From assembly GCF_000710615.1 (NCBI RefSeq), contig NZ_JDTH01000001.1:372001-436000 (forward strand): 64,000 bases of DNA. Reading direction: 5' to 3'. This document shows positions 27,748 to 36,581 of this stretch, piece by piece. This DNA comes from Haladaptatus cibarius D43. Lineage in GTDB: Archaea > Halobacteriota > Halobacteria > Halobacteriales > Haladaptataceae. The translations under genes and the position numbers were made by a program. The notes beneath the pieces were generated by a model that was not told where the DNA came from, searched no databases, and saw only the letters and a list, made by a program, of their open reading frames with translations. Position 1 is the stretch's first letter. Each line of letters begins with the position of its first letter.

Positions 27748-29328
27748 TCAACCGTTCAGCCCGATACTCCGCACCTCTATCATGCGTTCGTCGGCTTCGA
27801 GCGCTCGTTTCGCGGCCTCCGAGAGTTCGTCATCCAGATTGTAAACGGAGAGTGCTTCCCCGCCGTCGGTTTCGCGAGCGTTGAACATCCCCGCGATGTT
27901 GATGTCGTGTTCGCCGAGAACGGTGCCGACGAACCCGATAACACCGGGTTTGTCGTGATTTCTTGCAACCAGCATGTGGCCGTGCGGAATCGCATCGACG
28001 CGGTAGCCGTCGATGCGAACGATTCTGGGGTCGTCACCAGCGAACAGGGTTCCCTCGACCGTGATTTCCTCGTCTGCACTTTCGACGGTGACCGCGATGA
28101 GGCTCTGGAAGTCCTCCGCCTGTCGAGTCTTGCTCTCGGTGACTTCGACGCCGCGTTCCTCCGCGATTTGCGGCGCGTTGACCGCGTTGACCTGCCATTC
28201 GAGCGGTTGGAAGACGCCTTTCTGTGCGCTGGCGGTGACGAGGTCAACCTCTTCTTCTGCGATGTCGCCCTCGTAGTTCACCTCGATGCGCTCGATTCGC
28301 TCATCGAGGAGTTGCGTGGCGATTTTGCCCGCCGTCTCCGCGAGTTCGATGTACGGTCGGACGCGCGGGAATGCACTCTCCTCGACGGACGGCGCGTTGA
28401 GCGCGTTGATGACCGGTTCTTCGCGGAGTGCCGCGACGACTTGGTCTGCGGTGCTGGTAGCGACGTTTTCCTGTGCCGCCTCCGTGCTCGCGCCGAGGTG
28501 CGGCGTGACGATGACGTCGTCCACGTCGAGCAGCGGGTTGTTCTTCGAAAGCGGTTCCTCGGCGAACACGTCGATTGCCGCACCTGCGAGGATTCCGTCA
28601 TCGACCGCTCTGGCGAGTGCGTCCTCGTCAATCACGCCGCCGCGGGCGCAGTTGACGACGTAGCCGCCTTCGATTTGCGCGAGTTCCTCGTCGCTGATGA
28701 GGCCCTCGGTTTCTGGGGTGAGCGGCGTGTGAACCGTGAGGAAGTCGGCGCGGTCGAGGCAGTCGTCCAGTTCGACCAGTTCAGCACCGAGTTGCCGGGC
28801 GAGGTCTTCGCTGATGTAGGGGTCGTAGGCGACGAGTTCCATGCCGAGGCTGTCGAGTTTCTTGGCGACTTCCTGCCCGACTCGGCCGAGGCCGACGATA
28901 CCGAGCGTCTTCTTGTTCAGTTCGGTTCCGAGATAGTCGCTCTTGGCCCACTCGCCGTTCTTGAGTCGGACGTGTGCCTGCGGGATGGAGCGCGCGGCGG
29001 CAAAGGCCATCGCAACCGTATGTTCCGCGGCGGCGCGGACGTTTCCTTCCGGTGCGTTGGCGACGATGACGCCGTGTTCTGTTGCCGCCTCGATGTCGAT
29101 GTTGTCCACGCCGATACCCGCTCTGCCGACGATGACGAGTTCGGATGCGGCTTCGAACACCTTGCGGTTCACGTCCGTTCCGGAGCGAACGATGAGTCCG
29201 TTTGCATCTGCAACTGCGTTCAAGAGTGCATCACCCTCTACGTCGTAGGCCGTCTCTACCTCGTATCCCGATTCGCGGAGTCGGTCGAGTCCCGCATCGG
29301 CAATGGGGTCGGTGACCAGAACCTTCAT
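27748..29328 (-). CDS. serA: D-3-phosphoglycerate dehydrogenase
   Basis: First enzyme of serine synthesis, oxidising 3-phosphoglycerate with NAD+. It has 526 residues, the long SerA form. The NAD-binding motif GIVGLGRVGQEVAKKL is near residue 145. The catalytic set includes Arg in NCARGGVIDEDAL, Glu in DVFAEEPL and His in TPHLGASTEAAQ. An intervening ASB domain is followed by a C-terminal ACT domain (HDKPGVIGFVGTVLGEHDINIAGM) that usually binds serine as feedback inhibitor. serB lies about 1.9 kb away on the other strand. Confidence 0.96.
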   Translation of the reverse strand: MKVLVTDPIADAGLDRLRESGYEVETAYDVEGDALLNAVADANGLIVRSGTDVNRKVFEAASELVIVGRAGIGVDNIDIEAATEHGVIVANAPEGNVRAAAEHTVAMAFAAARSIPQAHVRLKNGEWAKSDYLGTELNKKTLGIVGLGRVGQEVAKKLDSLGMELVAYDPYISEDLARQLGAELVELDDCLDRADFLTVHTPLTPETEGLISDEELAQIEGGYVVNCARGGVIDEDALARAVDDGILAGAAIDVFAEEPLSKNNPLLDVDDVIVTPHLGASTEAAQENVATSTADQVVAALREEPVINALNAPSVEESAFPRVRPYIELAETAGKIATQLLDERIERIEVNYEGDIAEEEVDLVTASAQKGVFQPLEWQVNAVNAPQIAEERGVEVTESKTRQAEDFQSLIAVTVESADEEITVEGTLFAGDDPRIVRIDGYRVDAIPHGHMLVARNHDKPGVIGFVGTVLGEHDINIAGMFNARETDGGEALSVYNLDDELSEAAKRALEADERMIEVRSIGLNG

Positions 29329-29428
29329 TGATGGAGAGAAAACACCTGCCGCCCGTTAACGCTTTCTCTCATCGCGAAGATTGCCAGTATAATTTCCTCT
29401 ATATTTTGTAAGAAAATTTGTCCACGGG

Positions 29429-29899
29429 TTATTCGGTGCGTTCCCGTTCCCCGGAACCCGTTTGCGACTGCGATTCGGTATTCATCTCGCTATCGATCTC
29501 TGGAGCCGTTTCGGCGCACTCCGCACAGTAATCGTTCTGTCCGTCTGCAACAAGCGCAACGGGAACACCATCGACGACGAGTTCTTTGACGAACCGTCGT
29601 CGGATTCCCGGTTGCTGTCGAGTTTCGGCGCAGTCACAGACCGAACAGCCATCCGAGAGCGTCGTCTGTTCGGTGACCACGCGCCGTCCGATTCCGTACC
29701 GCCCCGAGTCGTAGGCGCGCTGTGCCTTACTCAATCGGTACGAAAGAAGAAAGGCCGGAACGAAAACGGCGAGCAAGAGGAGGAGTGCCTTCCAACTGAC
29801 CAGCGATTTGGCTACGACGCCCAAAAATGCGGCTCCCAAAAGAATGCCCGCCAGCGCGAGCGCCCACTTCACTGGCCGGTTCGCGGCGGCGCTGGTCAT
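29429..29899 (-). CDS. Membrane protein with cysteine motif, partner of the band-7 protein
   Basis: A 156-residue protein with two transmembrane helices (about residues 10-29 and 34-54). A cytoplasmic or external polar domain follows, containing CSVCDC and CAEC, which could bind zinc or form disulfides. The tail is Ser/Gln/Glu-rich. It begins within the stop codon of the band-7 gene (TAATG overlap), so the two are translationally coupled. This recalls the frequent pairing of SPFH proteins with small membrane partners (NfeD type), but no NfeD domain is recognisable. Confidence 0.7.
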   Translation of the reverse strand: MTSAAANRPVKWALALAGILLGAAFLGVVAKSLVSWKALLLLLAVFVPAFLLSYRLSKAQRAYDSGRYGIGRRVVTEQTTLSDGCSVCDCAETRQQPGIRRRFVKELVVDGVPVALVADGQNDYCAECAETAPEIDSEMNTESQSQTGSGERERTE

Positions 29900-30888
29900 T
29901 ACGCTGAAGACTGATTGGTCGAACCACCGTTCGTACTCTGGGCGGTATTCTGACCGGAGCTTTGGCCGGAGCCACCCTCGATATTTCGGACGAACTGCGG
30001 GTAGCCCTCGCCGCCGACGGGGATGTACACCGTGTCGGTTTCGTTCAGCTTCTCGATGTACTTTTCGGTGAGGACGTTCTGGTCGAGCGACTCGCTAAGG
30101 ATGCGGTTCGCTTCGGCCTGTCCTTCCGCCTCGATTCGTTTTCGGTCGGCTTCCAGCTTTTCGACTTCGAGTTCGTTTTCTTTCTGCTGTCTGCGCTGTT
30201 TCGTGATTTCTTTCTGTTCGACCGATTGAGCGTACTCCTGTGGCAGATTGACGTTTCGAATCTGTACCGTTTCGAGGATAAGACCGTCCTCGTTGAAATC
30301 CCGTTGGAGCGTCTCCTGTGCCGCCGCTTTCAGTTTCGTCTGTCCCTCACCAGTGTAGATTTCGGTGACCGGGAGGCGTCCCGCTTCGGTTCGGAGCACC
30401 GACCGAATGCTCGGGCGGATGAGTCGCTGTTCTGCGGCGTCGGTACCGCGATAGTTTTTGTAGAAGTTCACGGCTTGCGCGGAATCGACGCGATACCGGA
30501 TGGTGATGTCGATGTCCACCCGGAGTCCGTCTTCCGTCAAGACGGTTATCGCGTCGTCGGTGTTCTCCCTATTGCCATCACCCTGTTGGCTCGACATAGT
30601 GTACGCTTGCGGGCGCGTCGAGAGCGAAACCGTACTCTGAGCGACGGGGTTGATGAAGTGTGCACCCGGTTCGAAGACGGTTCCGCTGGCCGCACCCCAC
30701 TTTTTGACGACTTTGACGTTCCCTTCCTCGACGGGTTCCCACGCCATAAATCCGACAATCGGCGCGGCGATGACGACGATGGCGATTCCGATGAGAAGTG
30801 TGTTCCCCAAAATATTGCTAAGGTCGATATCCGGTATCGGACTCGACGACCCTGACGGGTCGATTGGAATGTCGTTGCCAGAACTCAT
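29899..30888 (-). CDS. SPFH/band-7 (prohibitin-like) membrane scaffold protein
   Basis: A 329-residue protein. A polar N-terminus is followed by one transmembrane helix (NTLLIGIAIVVIAAPIVGFMAW, about residues 30-52). A band-7 domain comes next (EEGNVKVVKKWG through VDIDITIRYRVD and LRTEAGRLPVTEIYTG), then a charged coiled coil (KEITKQRRQQKENELEVEKLEADRKRIEAEGQAEANRIL). The Gly/Ser/Gln-rich C-terminal tail is disordered. Such proteins oligomerise into membrane scaffolds. ATG 30888 is chosen over a TTG three codons upstream. It is co-translated with the following membrane protein. Confidence 0.9.
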   Translation of the reverse strand: MSSGNDIPIDPSGSSSPIPDIDLSNILGNTLLIGIAIVVIAAPIVGFMAWEPVEEGNVKVVKKWGAASGTVFEPGAHFINPVAQSTVSLSTRPQAYTMSSQQGDGNRENTDDAITVLTEDGLRVDIDITIRYRVDSAQAVNFYKNYRGTDAAEQRLIRPSIRSVLRTEAGRLPVTEIYTGEGQTKLKAAAQETLQRDFNEDGLILETVQIRNVNLPQEYAQSVEQKEITKQRRQQKENELEVEKLEADRKRIEAEGQAEANRILSESLDQNVLTEKYIEKLNETDTVYIPVGGEGYPQFVRNIEGGSGQSSGQNTAQSTNGGSTNQSSA

Positions 30889-31207
30889 GTAGAACATTCG
30901 AGAAATGATGGAAGAACACCATAGCTCTTGTCATCTTCCGTTCATACCGACTCGAATATTCTAACGGTACGGGAATTTCGGTCGAAAAATGGTGCGTCGA
31001 ACTGATTTTTCGATTAAAATCGAGAGGGTCAGCAAACAGCTTGTGTCTGTTGTCGTATTTGTTTTGCCCCGGGCATGCATGCACGCCGGCCCTGCTGACG
31101 ATTTACGTGAACTTCGAGACGAATTGGTTGGGAATCGATGTCCCCTCTCGGCAATTTCCACGCCGACCACGCTCATTTAACATCCAAAAGCCCTAATCAC
31201 GATTCGA
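30889..31207. other. Intergenic region, divergent promoters of the band-7 gene and serB
   Basis: About 320 bases with no credible gene; the frames present are shorter than 72 codons and have no family resemblance. It is more AT-rich than its surroundings near 30950-31030 and contains the palindrome TCGATT-AA-AATCGA (31010-31023). The self-complementary gcatgcatgc lies near 31074. It must hold promoters for both flanking genes. Confidence 0.5.
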
Positions 31208-31843
31208 ATGAAGATAGTCGCCTTCGACTTCGACGGGACGCTTTCGGACTCGGAAATGACGGTGCTTCTGGGTGAGCGAAAGGCCGTTGCCGACCAAATG
31301 GAAGACATCACGGCGCGCGCGATGAACGACGAAATCAGCTACGCGAAGAGCCTCCGCGACCGCGCTGCGTTGCTGGAAGGACTTCCACTAGAGGACGCGG
31401 CGGATGCCTTCGCGGACGTTCGACTTCGCCCGGGCGCGGCGGAAATCCTTGCCGACCTGTCGGAAAAGGGAACCCACGTCGCCATTCTGACCGGTGGGTT
31501 CGAGCGCGGCGTGCAGGCCGCACTCGACCGTGAAGGCGTGTCCGTGGACACTATCATCGCCAATCGACTGCCGGACGACGGCGAGGTGTTGACCGGCGAC
31601 GTGGACGGGCCGCTCATCGAGGGGACGAAAGACGAGGCGCTGGAATCGCTGGCGGAAGAACACGACGCAGACATGGTAAACACTGTCGCAGTCGGCGACG
31701 GAGCGAACGACCTGCCGATGCTGGAAGTCGCCGGATTGTCGGTCGGATTCGACCCGAAACCAGCGGTCGCTCCGGCCTGTGACACCATCGTTTCCCACAT
31801 GAACGAACTTCACGACATTCTCAAAACGAAGAACGCTATCTAG
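31208..31843 (+). CDS. serB: Phosphoserine phosphatase-type HAD hydrolase
   Basis: A 211-residue HAD phosphatase, the expected last enzyme of serine synthesis. The nucleophile motif is DFDGTLSD (D8, acid D10). Motif II is ILTGGFERGV, and the C-terminal motif is VAVGDGANDLPML. The intervening cap with KSLRDRAALLEGLP matches the SerB class. HAD specificities are hard to read from sequence, so the substrate call leans on similarity to SerB and the nearby serA. Confidence 0.85.
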   Translation: MKIVAFDFDGTLSDSEMTVLLGERKAVADQMEDITARAMNDEISYAKSLRDRAALLEGLPLEDAADAFADVRLRPGAAEILADLSEKGTHVAILTGGFERGVQAALDREGVSVDTIIANRLPDDGEVLTGDVDGPLIEGTKDEALESLAEEHDADMVNTVAVGDGANDLPMLEVAGLSVGFDPKPAVAPACDTIVSHMNELHDILKTKNAI

Positions 31844-31928
31844 GTGGTAGAAGACCAGAGACACGTGATATTCCGTATCTCACTATCTTTATTATCTCAC
31901 GAGTCCTCTAATACAGTCGGTGATTGTA

Positions 31929-32348
31929 ATGGAACGATACACCCCCTTCGAGGATGTAGACCGAATGTTCGAACAGATGCGCTCGCGGATGTGGGGATTC
32001 CAAGACCCGCGAAGTGGGGGACAGCGACTGAACGGACGGCCGGGAACCCACATGAATTTGAAAGAACACGACGGACAGTTCGTCCTCGTCGCCGACCTCC
32101 CCGGATTCGAGAAGGAAGAAATCGACCTCTCGTTCAGCGACGACGTGCTGACCGTCTCTGCGAAACACGAAGTGACTGGTGACGACTTCACTCGTGCCCG
32201 CGAACTGTCCGAACGCGTGACGATGCCCAAGGTGGTTGAAAAAGAGGACATCGCTGCGTCCTACCGCAACGGCGTCCTCGAAGTTCGCCTCCCAATCGCA
32301 GACGGTGAAGAGGCCGACGACGGCGACAGAATCGAAATCAGCGACTGA
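31929..32348 (+). CDS. Hsp20/alpha-crystallin small heat-shock protein
   Basis: A 139-residue ATP-independent chaperone. The alpha-crystallin domain spans about residues 35-130. It has the strands FVLVADLPGFEKEEIDLSFSDDVLTVSAKHE and the closing A-x-x-x-n-G-V-L motif AASYRNGVLEVRLP. The N-terminal arm (MERYTPFEDVDRMFEQMRSRMWG) is amphipathic, as usual. ATG 31929 is favoured over an ATT-like start three codons upstream. It is convergent with the HtrA protease gene, 11 bases apart, a plausible protein-quality neighbourhood. Confidence 0.93.
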   Translation: MERYTPFEDVDRMFEQMRSRMWGFQDPRSGGQRLNGRPGTHMNLKEHDGQFVLVADLPGFEKEEIDLSFSDDVLTVSAKHEVTGDDFTRARELSERVTMPKVVEKEDIAASYRNGVLEVRLPIADGEEADDGDRIEISD

Positions 32349-32359
32349 TTTTTTGAGGT

Positions 32360-33448
32360 TTACGGCTGTGGGCGCGCCCCGAGTGTTACGTTCACTGTCT
32401 GGCGTTCACCGTTCCGAATAACCGTGAGTTCGACCGTTTCGCCCGGCCGGGTTTCGGTTGCGAGATAGCTGGACAAATCTTCTGACGAGCGAACGCGATA
32501 GCCGTCGATGCCGACGATGATGTCCCCACCGACCGGGACTGGAAAGCCACGAACGCGTTCCGTCCGCTGGCTTCCCTGTAGAACCCCGTTTGCAGGACTG
32601 TTAGAAACGACGTTGGCGACGAGGACGCCCTGTGCTTGCTGAAGGCCGTTCGCTCGGGCGACGATTGGCGAGACGCCCACGGATTCGATACCGAGGTAGC
32701 TGTGACGGTAGGTACCGTTTTCCACGAGTGACGGGACGACCTGCCGGACGACACTCGCAGGGATGGCGAACCCGAGGTTCTCCCCGCCGCTGATACCGGC
32801 GGTGTTGACGCCGGTGATTGCTCCGTCGCAGTTCACCAGTGGGCCGCCGCTGTTGCCGGGGTTGATGGCGGCGTCGGTTTGAATCACGTTCGGAATGAAG
32901 AACCCTTGCTGGGTTGGGAGCGAGCGGTTGAGACCGCTAACGATGCCTTCCGTCACCGACCCCTGCAATCCGAGGGGGTTACCGAGTGCGGCGACCGCTT
33001 CGCCCTGTTCCGCGGAGTCGTTCGCCACCGAAAGCGATTCGACGTATCCCGGAACTCGCTGGACGCGCAGGACTGCGAGGTCGCTGTAGGCGTCGGTGCC
33101 GATGACCTCTGCTGATCGCCACTGGCCGCGGTTGAACTGGACTTCGACCGTCGTCGCGTTCGCAACGACGTGGTTGTTCGTCACGATGAGACCGGTGTCG
33201 TTTGCAGTTCCGTTCGCGCCGGATCGATAGACGAATCCGGAGCCTTGGCCGAACTGCCCGCCAGCGGTTCCGACGCGAATCGAAACCACGGAGTCTATGG
33301 TTCGGTCGTACAGCTGCGCGTAGTTACAGCCGTCTTGCGCCTGTGTCGCAGTCGCGGTTCCGGACTGAGTAGCGGTGCCAAGATGTGCGGGAACCGCCCC
33401 GACCGCCAGCATCAAAACGAGTACGGTGACGAACAGTCGATGTGTCAT
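32360..33448 (-). CDS. HtrA/DegP-like secreted serine protease with PDZ domain
   Basis: A 362-residue trypsin-fold protease expected outside the membrane. A Sec-type signal (MTHRLFVTVLVLMLAVGAVPA) is followed by a Thr/Ala-rich linker. The catalytic triad is visible: His in VTNNHVVAN, Asp in YSDLAVLRV and Ser in NPGNSGGPLV. A single C-terminal PDZ domain begins near YLGIESVGV and includes VPVGGDIIVGIDGYRV. It probably degrades or refolds damaged exported proteins. Confidence 0.93.
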   Translation of the reverse strand: MTHRLFVTVLVLMLAVGAVPAHLGTATQSGTATATQAQDGCNYAQLYDRTIDSVVSIRVGTAGGQFGQGSGFVYRSGANGTANDTGLIVTNNHVVANATTVEVQFNRGQWRSAEVIGTDAYSDLAVLRVQRVPGYVESLSVANDSAEQGEAVAALGNPLGLQGSVTEGIVSGLNRSLPTQQGFFIPNVIQTDAAINPGNSGGPLVNCDGAITGVNTAGISGGENLGFAIPASVVRQVVPSLVENGTYRHSYLGIESVGVSPIVARANGLQQAQGVLVANVVSNSPANGVLQGSQRTERVRGFPVPVGGDIIVGIDGYRVRSSEDLSSYLATETRPGETVELTVIRNGERQTVNVTLGARPQP

Positions 33449-33493
33449 CTCACCATCCGGACAACGCGAAGGACAATCAGTTCGGCGGCCGAT

Positions 33494-34663
33494 TCAGTGC
33501 GCGAACAGACTGGCGTGAACCGGCGCAAATCGTCCCGTTTCTGGTTCCAGAAACCGCCGAATTGGCGGGCCGACTGACTCAGGTTCGGTGAGGAAGGCGT
33601 CGTGTCCGTGGTCGCTCTCGATGACGCGATGGGTCGTTTCGACGCCTGCGCCGCGGAATGCCGTTTCGAGGTGGTTCGACTGCTCGACCGTGAAATGCCA
33701 GTCCCCAGAAATCGAGAGGACGAGGGCTTCACCGTCGAAGTCGGCGAATGCGTCCGCGTCGGAGTCGTAGCCCGCGGCGAGGTTGTAATTTTCCATCGCA
33801 TGCGTGAGCGAGAGATAGCTGTTCGCGTCGAATCGTTTGACGAACTTTTGGGCTTGATAGTCGAGATAGCTCTCCACGTCGCGGTAGGAGTCCGGGTCGG
33901 GGGCGAAGGCCGGGGACGATTCATCCGAATCGTCCCCGGTGCCGAATTGCCGGGGTGGACAATCGGCGAGTCGCCTGCCGAACTTCTCGGCCATCGAATC
34001 CTTCGAGAGGTAGGTGACGTGGCCCAACTGCCGAGCGAGAGCTAACCCAGTATCAGGGTGGTCGGGGTAGTAATCGCCGCCCTGCCACGCCGGGTCGGAG
34101 ACGATAGCCCGCCGGGAAACCGCCGAGAGGGCGAGCAGTTGCGGGTCGAGTCGTGCGGACGTGGCGATTGGAATCACCTTCTCGACGAGGTTCGGAAACC
34201 GCTTCGCCCATTCGAGGGCGTTCATGCCACCGACGCTTCCGCCGACGACTGCTCGCAGGTCACTGATTCCGAGGTGGTCGAGCAAACCGTGCTGGGCGCG
34301 CGTCCAATCGCCGACGGTGACAGCAGGGAAATCCGAACCGTATGGTTCACCTATCTCCGGATTCGTGCTGTGCGGGCCGGTGGTTCCGTAGCACGACCCC
34401 GGCACGTTTGCGCAGATGACGTACTGCTTTCTGGTGTTGATAGGTTTGCCCGGGCCGACCATCTCGTTCCACCAGCCGGTTCCTTGGCCGTCGCGGGAAC
34501 CGCGCACCTGCTGACTGCCGGTGAGGGCGTGACAGACGAGAACCGCGTTGTTGCCGGTGTATTCGCCGTAGGTTTCGTAGGCGATTTCTAACTCCGGAAT
34601 TCGTTCGCCGGATTCAAATTCGAACGAACCCATGGATACGGATGCGGACGCAGTCGCAGTCAT
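33494..34663 (-). CDS. metX: Homoserine O-acetyltransferase
   Basis: Activates homoserine with acetyl-CoA for methionine synthesis; alpha/beta hydrolase fold of 389 residues. The substrate segment NAVLVCHALTGSQ, the oxyanion and nucleophile region AVVGGSVGGMNALEWA (Ser), the conserved ISTNPEIGEPYGSDFP-like stretch and the C-terminal His of ESDHGHDAFL are present. ATG 34663 overlaps the metY stop by four bases, fixing the start; the longer upstream frame is antisense-like within metY. Specificity for acetyl rather than succinyl transfer is by family similarity. Confidence 0.92.
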   Translation of the reverse strand: MTATASASVSMGSFEFESGERIPELEIAYETYGEYTGNNAVLVCHALTGSQQVRGSRDGQGTGWWNEMVGPGKPINTRKQYVICANVPGSCYGTTGPHSTNPEIGEPYGSDFPAVTVGDWTRAQHGLLDHLGISDLRAVVGGSVGGMNALEWAKRFPNLVEKVIPIATSARLDPQLLALSAVSRRAIVSDPAWQGGDYYPDHPDTGLALARQLGHVTYLSKDSMAEKFGRRLADCPPRQFGTGDDSDESSPAFAPDPDSYRDVESYLDYQAQKFVKRFDANSYLSLTHAMENYNLAAGYDSDADAFADFDGEALVLSISGDWHFTVEQSNHLETAFRGAGVETTHRVIESDHGHDAFLTEPESVGPPIRRFLEPETGRFAPVHASLFAH

Positions 34664-35937
34664 CGCGTCGCCTCCTCGATTGCCGAATCGAGGTCGGCGA
34701 GGATGTCCGCGGGGTCTTCGATACCGACCGAGAGGCGAACCAAATCCCGTGTCACGCCTGCCGACTTCTGTTCTTCGGGCGAGAGTTGGGCGTGCGTCGT
34801 GCTCGCTGGATGGATGACCAGCGTTTTCGAGTCGCCGATGTTTGCGAGGAAGGATGCGAGTTCGACCTCTTCGCAGAACGTCTTGCTGGCCTCGTACTCG
34901 CCGAGTCCGAAGGCAATCATGCCGCCGTAGCCAGAGTCCAAGAACCGACTCGCGTTTCCGTGCGTTTCGTGGGATTCGAGTCCGGGGTAGGCGACCCACG
35001 CGACTTCGTCGTGGTCTGCGAGGTACTCCGCGACGATGGCGGCGTTGTTGCAGTGGCGAGCCATCCTGAGCGGAAGCGTTTCCAACCCTTGAATCGTCTG
35101 CCACGCGTCGAACGGGGACTGCTGATTGCCGAGGCTTCGAAGCGACCGGAACCTGACTGCGCCAGCGAGCGGTGCGTCGGAAAAGTCCCGCGAGAAGTCG
35201 ATGCCGTGGTAGGCAGGATTGTCACCTGCGATTTCCGGATAGCCGTCCCAGTCGAAATCGCCGCCGTCAACGAGGACGCCGCCGACCGTGGTTCCGCTTC
35301 CGTGGAGCCATTTCGTCGTGGATTCCCAGACCACGTCCGCGCCGTGGTCGAGGGGGCGACAGAGGGCCGGTGTGGCAAACGTGTTGTCCACGACCAGCGG
35401 AACGCCGTGGTCGTGCGCGATTTCGGCCACCCGGCCGAAACCGGGCGTGACGAGCGACGGGTTGCCGATGGTTTCGACGTGGACGAACGCGGTGTCCTCG
35501 TCGATTGCTTCGGTGTAAGCCTCGTAGTCGAGCGTTTCCACGAACCGAGCCTCGATTCCGCGACGGGACGCAGTGTGCGAGAAGTAGGCCGTCGTCCCGC
35601 CGTAGGTGTCGGTCGAAACGACGACGTTGTCGCCCGCTTCCGCGAGAACGAGCGTCAGCGAGTCGAGCGCGGCCATCCCGCTGGCGGTGGCGACCGCAGC
35701 AGCGCCGCCTTCGAGGGAGGCAATGCGGTCTTCCAGCATTTCGACTGTGGGATTGCTCAGACGGGAATAGATGTGCCCGTCGGCTTCCAGCGCGTACAGG
35801 TCTGCGGCGTGGTCGGCGTCTTCGAAGGCGTAGGAGGTCGTTTGGTAGAGGGGCGGAGCAACCGCCCCTGTCGCGGGGTCAGGCTCCTGCCCCGTGTGAA
35901 CGCTCCGGGTGTCGAATCGGGGCTGGTCGTCGCTCAT
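34660..35937 (-). CDS. metY: O-acetylhomoserine sulfhydrylase (Cys/Met metabolism PLP enzyme)
   Basis: A 425-residue PLP enzyme of the cystathionine gamma-synthase superfamily. It begins FDTRSVHTGQEPDPATGAVAPPLYQTTSY and contains SGMAAL, the Asp of LVVDNTFATP and the PLP lysine in ESTTKWLHGSGTT. Length near 425 fits O-acetylhomoserine sulfhydrylases better than the shorter cystathionine synthases. It overlaps metX by four bases, and together they would turn homoserine and sulfide into homocysteine. Confidence 0.93.
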   Translation of the reverse strand: MSDDQPRFDTRSVHTGQEPDPATGAVAPPLYQTTSYAFEDADHAADLYALEADGHIYSRLSNPTVEMLEDRIASLEGGAAAVATASGMAALDSLTLVLAEAGDNVVVSTDTYGGTTAYFSHTASRRGIEARFVETLDYEAYTEAIDEDTAFVHVETIGNPSLVTPGFGRVAEIAHDHGVPLVVDNTFATPALCRPLDHGADVVWESTTKWLHGSGTTVGGVLVDGGDFDWDGYPEIAGDNPAYHGIDFSRDFSDAPLAGAVRFRSLRSLGNQQSPFDAWQTIQGLETLPLRMARHCNNAAIVAEYLADHDEVAWVAYPGLESHETHGNASRFLDSGYGGMIAFGLGEYEASKTFCEEVELASFLANIGDSKTLVIHPASTTHAQLSPEEQKSAGVTRDLVRLSVGIEDPADILADLDSAIEEATR

Positions 35938-36001
35938 GTGTAGTGGGCATATTTCCGCATAATTTTATAACCAGCAGTTACGGCAACGTTTGCAGAGTGT
36001 G

Positions 36002-36211
36002 CTAGCGAGTGGCGAACAACAGTTGGCTTACGACGAGAAATATGCGAGTGACCACGCGATTGCGGTGAGGAAGACGGCGATTGCGCTTGCTCCGATGGCT
36101 CCAGTTCAGTGTCGTGAGAATCCGGGCGAGTTCGATGAAGACGAGAAACAAAACGAGCGTCGTGAGAAGATTTTGCTTTTTGTGGAGGTGTTCGAAATCG
36201 GAGTCGGCCAT
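36002..36211 (-). pseudogene. Frameshifted micro membrane protein related to its neighbour
   Basis: The frame from ATG 36211 encodes a polar head and a first helix (KKQNLLTTLVLFLVFIELARILTTL). It then turns into a basic, Arg/His-rich tail unlike a membrane protein. Shifting the frame by one base near 36098 gives a second hydrophobic helix, TGAIGASAIAVFLTAIAWSL, and a stop at 36030. The repaired product (about 60 aa) would match the two-helix layout of the gene at 36271-36471. A one-base indel, sequencing error or programmed shift are all possible. Confidence 0.6.
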
Positions 36212-36270
36212 GGCTGTTCGTGGTTCCTTTTGGAGGATAATCATTTCGACTACCGGACAAGAACCGAAAT

Positions 36271-36471
36271 TCAACTCGTCATGATGGCAAGAATCCCCAC
36301 CAACAGCACGAATACGACGATGATGAGGAGTATGAGGAAGATACCACCATCTGCCGTTATCGTCAGCAGTTTCTCGGCCATTTTGAGAAATTCGAAGAGA
36401 ACGAGGAGGGCCAGCAGTTTGGCGATTTTGTCCAGTTTTCGGTTGATGTTGGGCGTATCAATGTCTGTCAT
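36271..36471 (-). CDS. Two-helix micro membrane protein (66 aa)
   Basis: A 66-residue protein with a polar start (MTDIDTPNINRKLDKIAK), helix 1 (LLALLVLFEFLKMAEKLLTI) and helix 2 (GGIFLILLIIVVFVLLVGILAI). Helix 1 resembles the first helix of the broken gene 60 bases downstream, suggesting a tandem duplication. No known family; function unknown. It is divergent from the DUF3267-type protein gene. Confidence 0.65.
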   Translation of the reverse strand: MTDIDTPNINRKLDKIAKLLALLVLFEFLKMAEKLLTITADGGIFLILLIIVVFVLLVGILAIMTS

Positions 36472-36581
36472 CGACTAATCGTTTCAGTTTTCGAAGAAAG
36501 TATTTTTGAATCAGCGTCTTACTCTGCCGGGATACCAATTAGCACGCAACGGCAAAGGTGATAGACTGTATTTATCTTGGT

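Noticed and set aside
30961-31176. 71-codon minus-strand frame upstream of serB
   Set aside because: Basic, cysteine-poor, no family resemblance, and it sits in the likely divergent promoter region.
34664-35104. N-terminal extension of the metX frame
   Set aside because: It overlaps metY in another phase, and metX has a good ATG at 34663 with the standard 4-base overlap.
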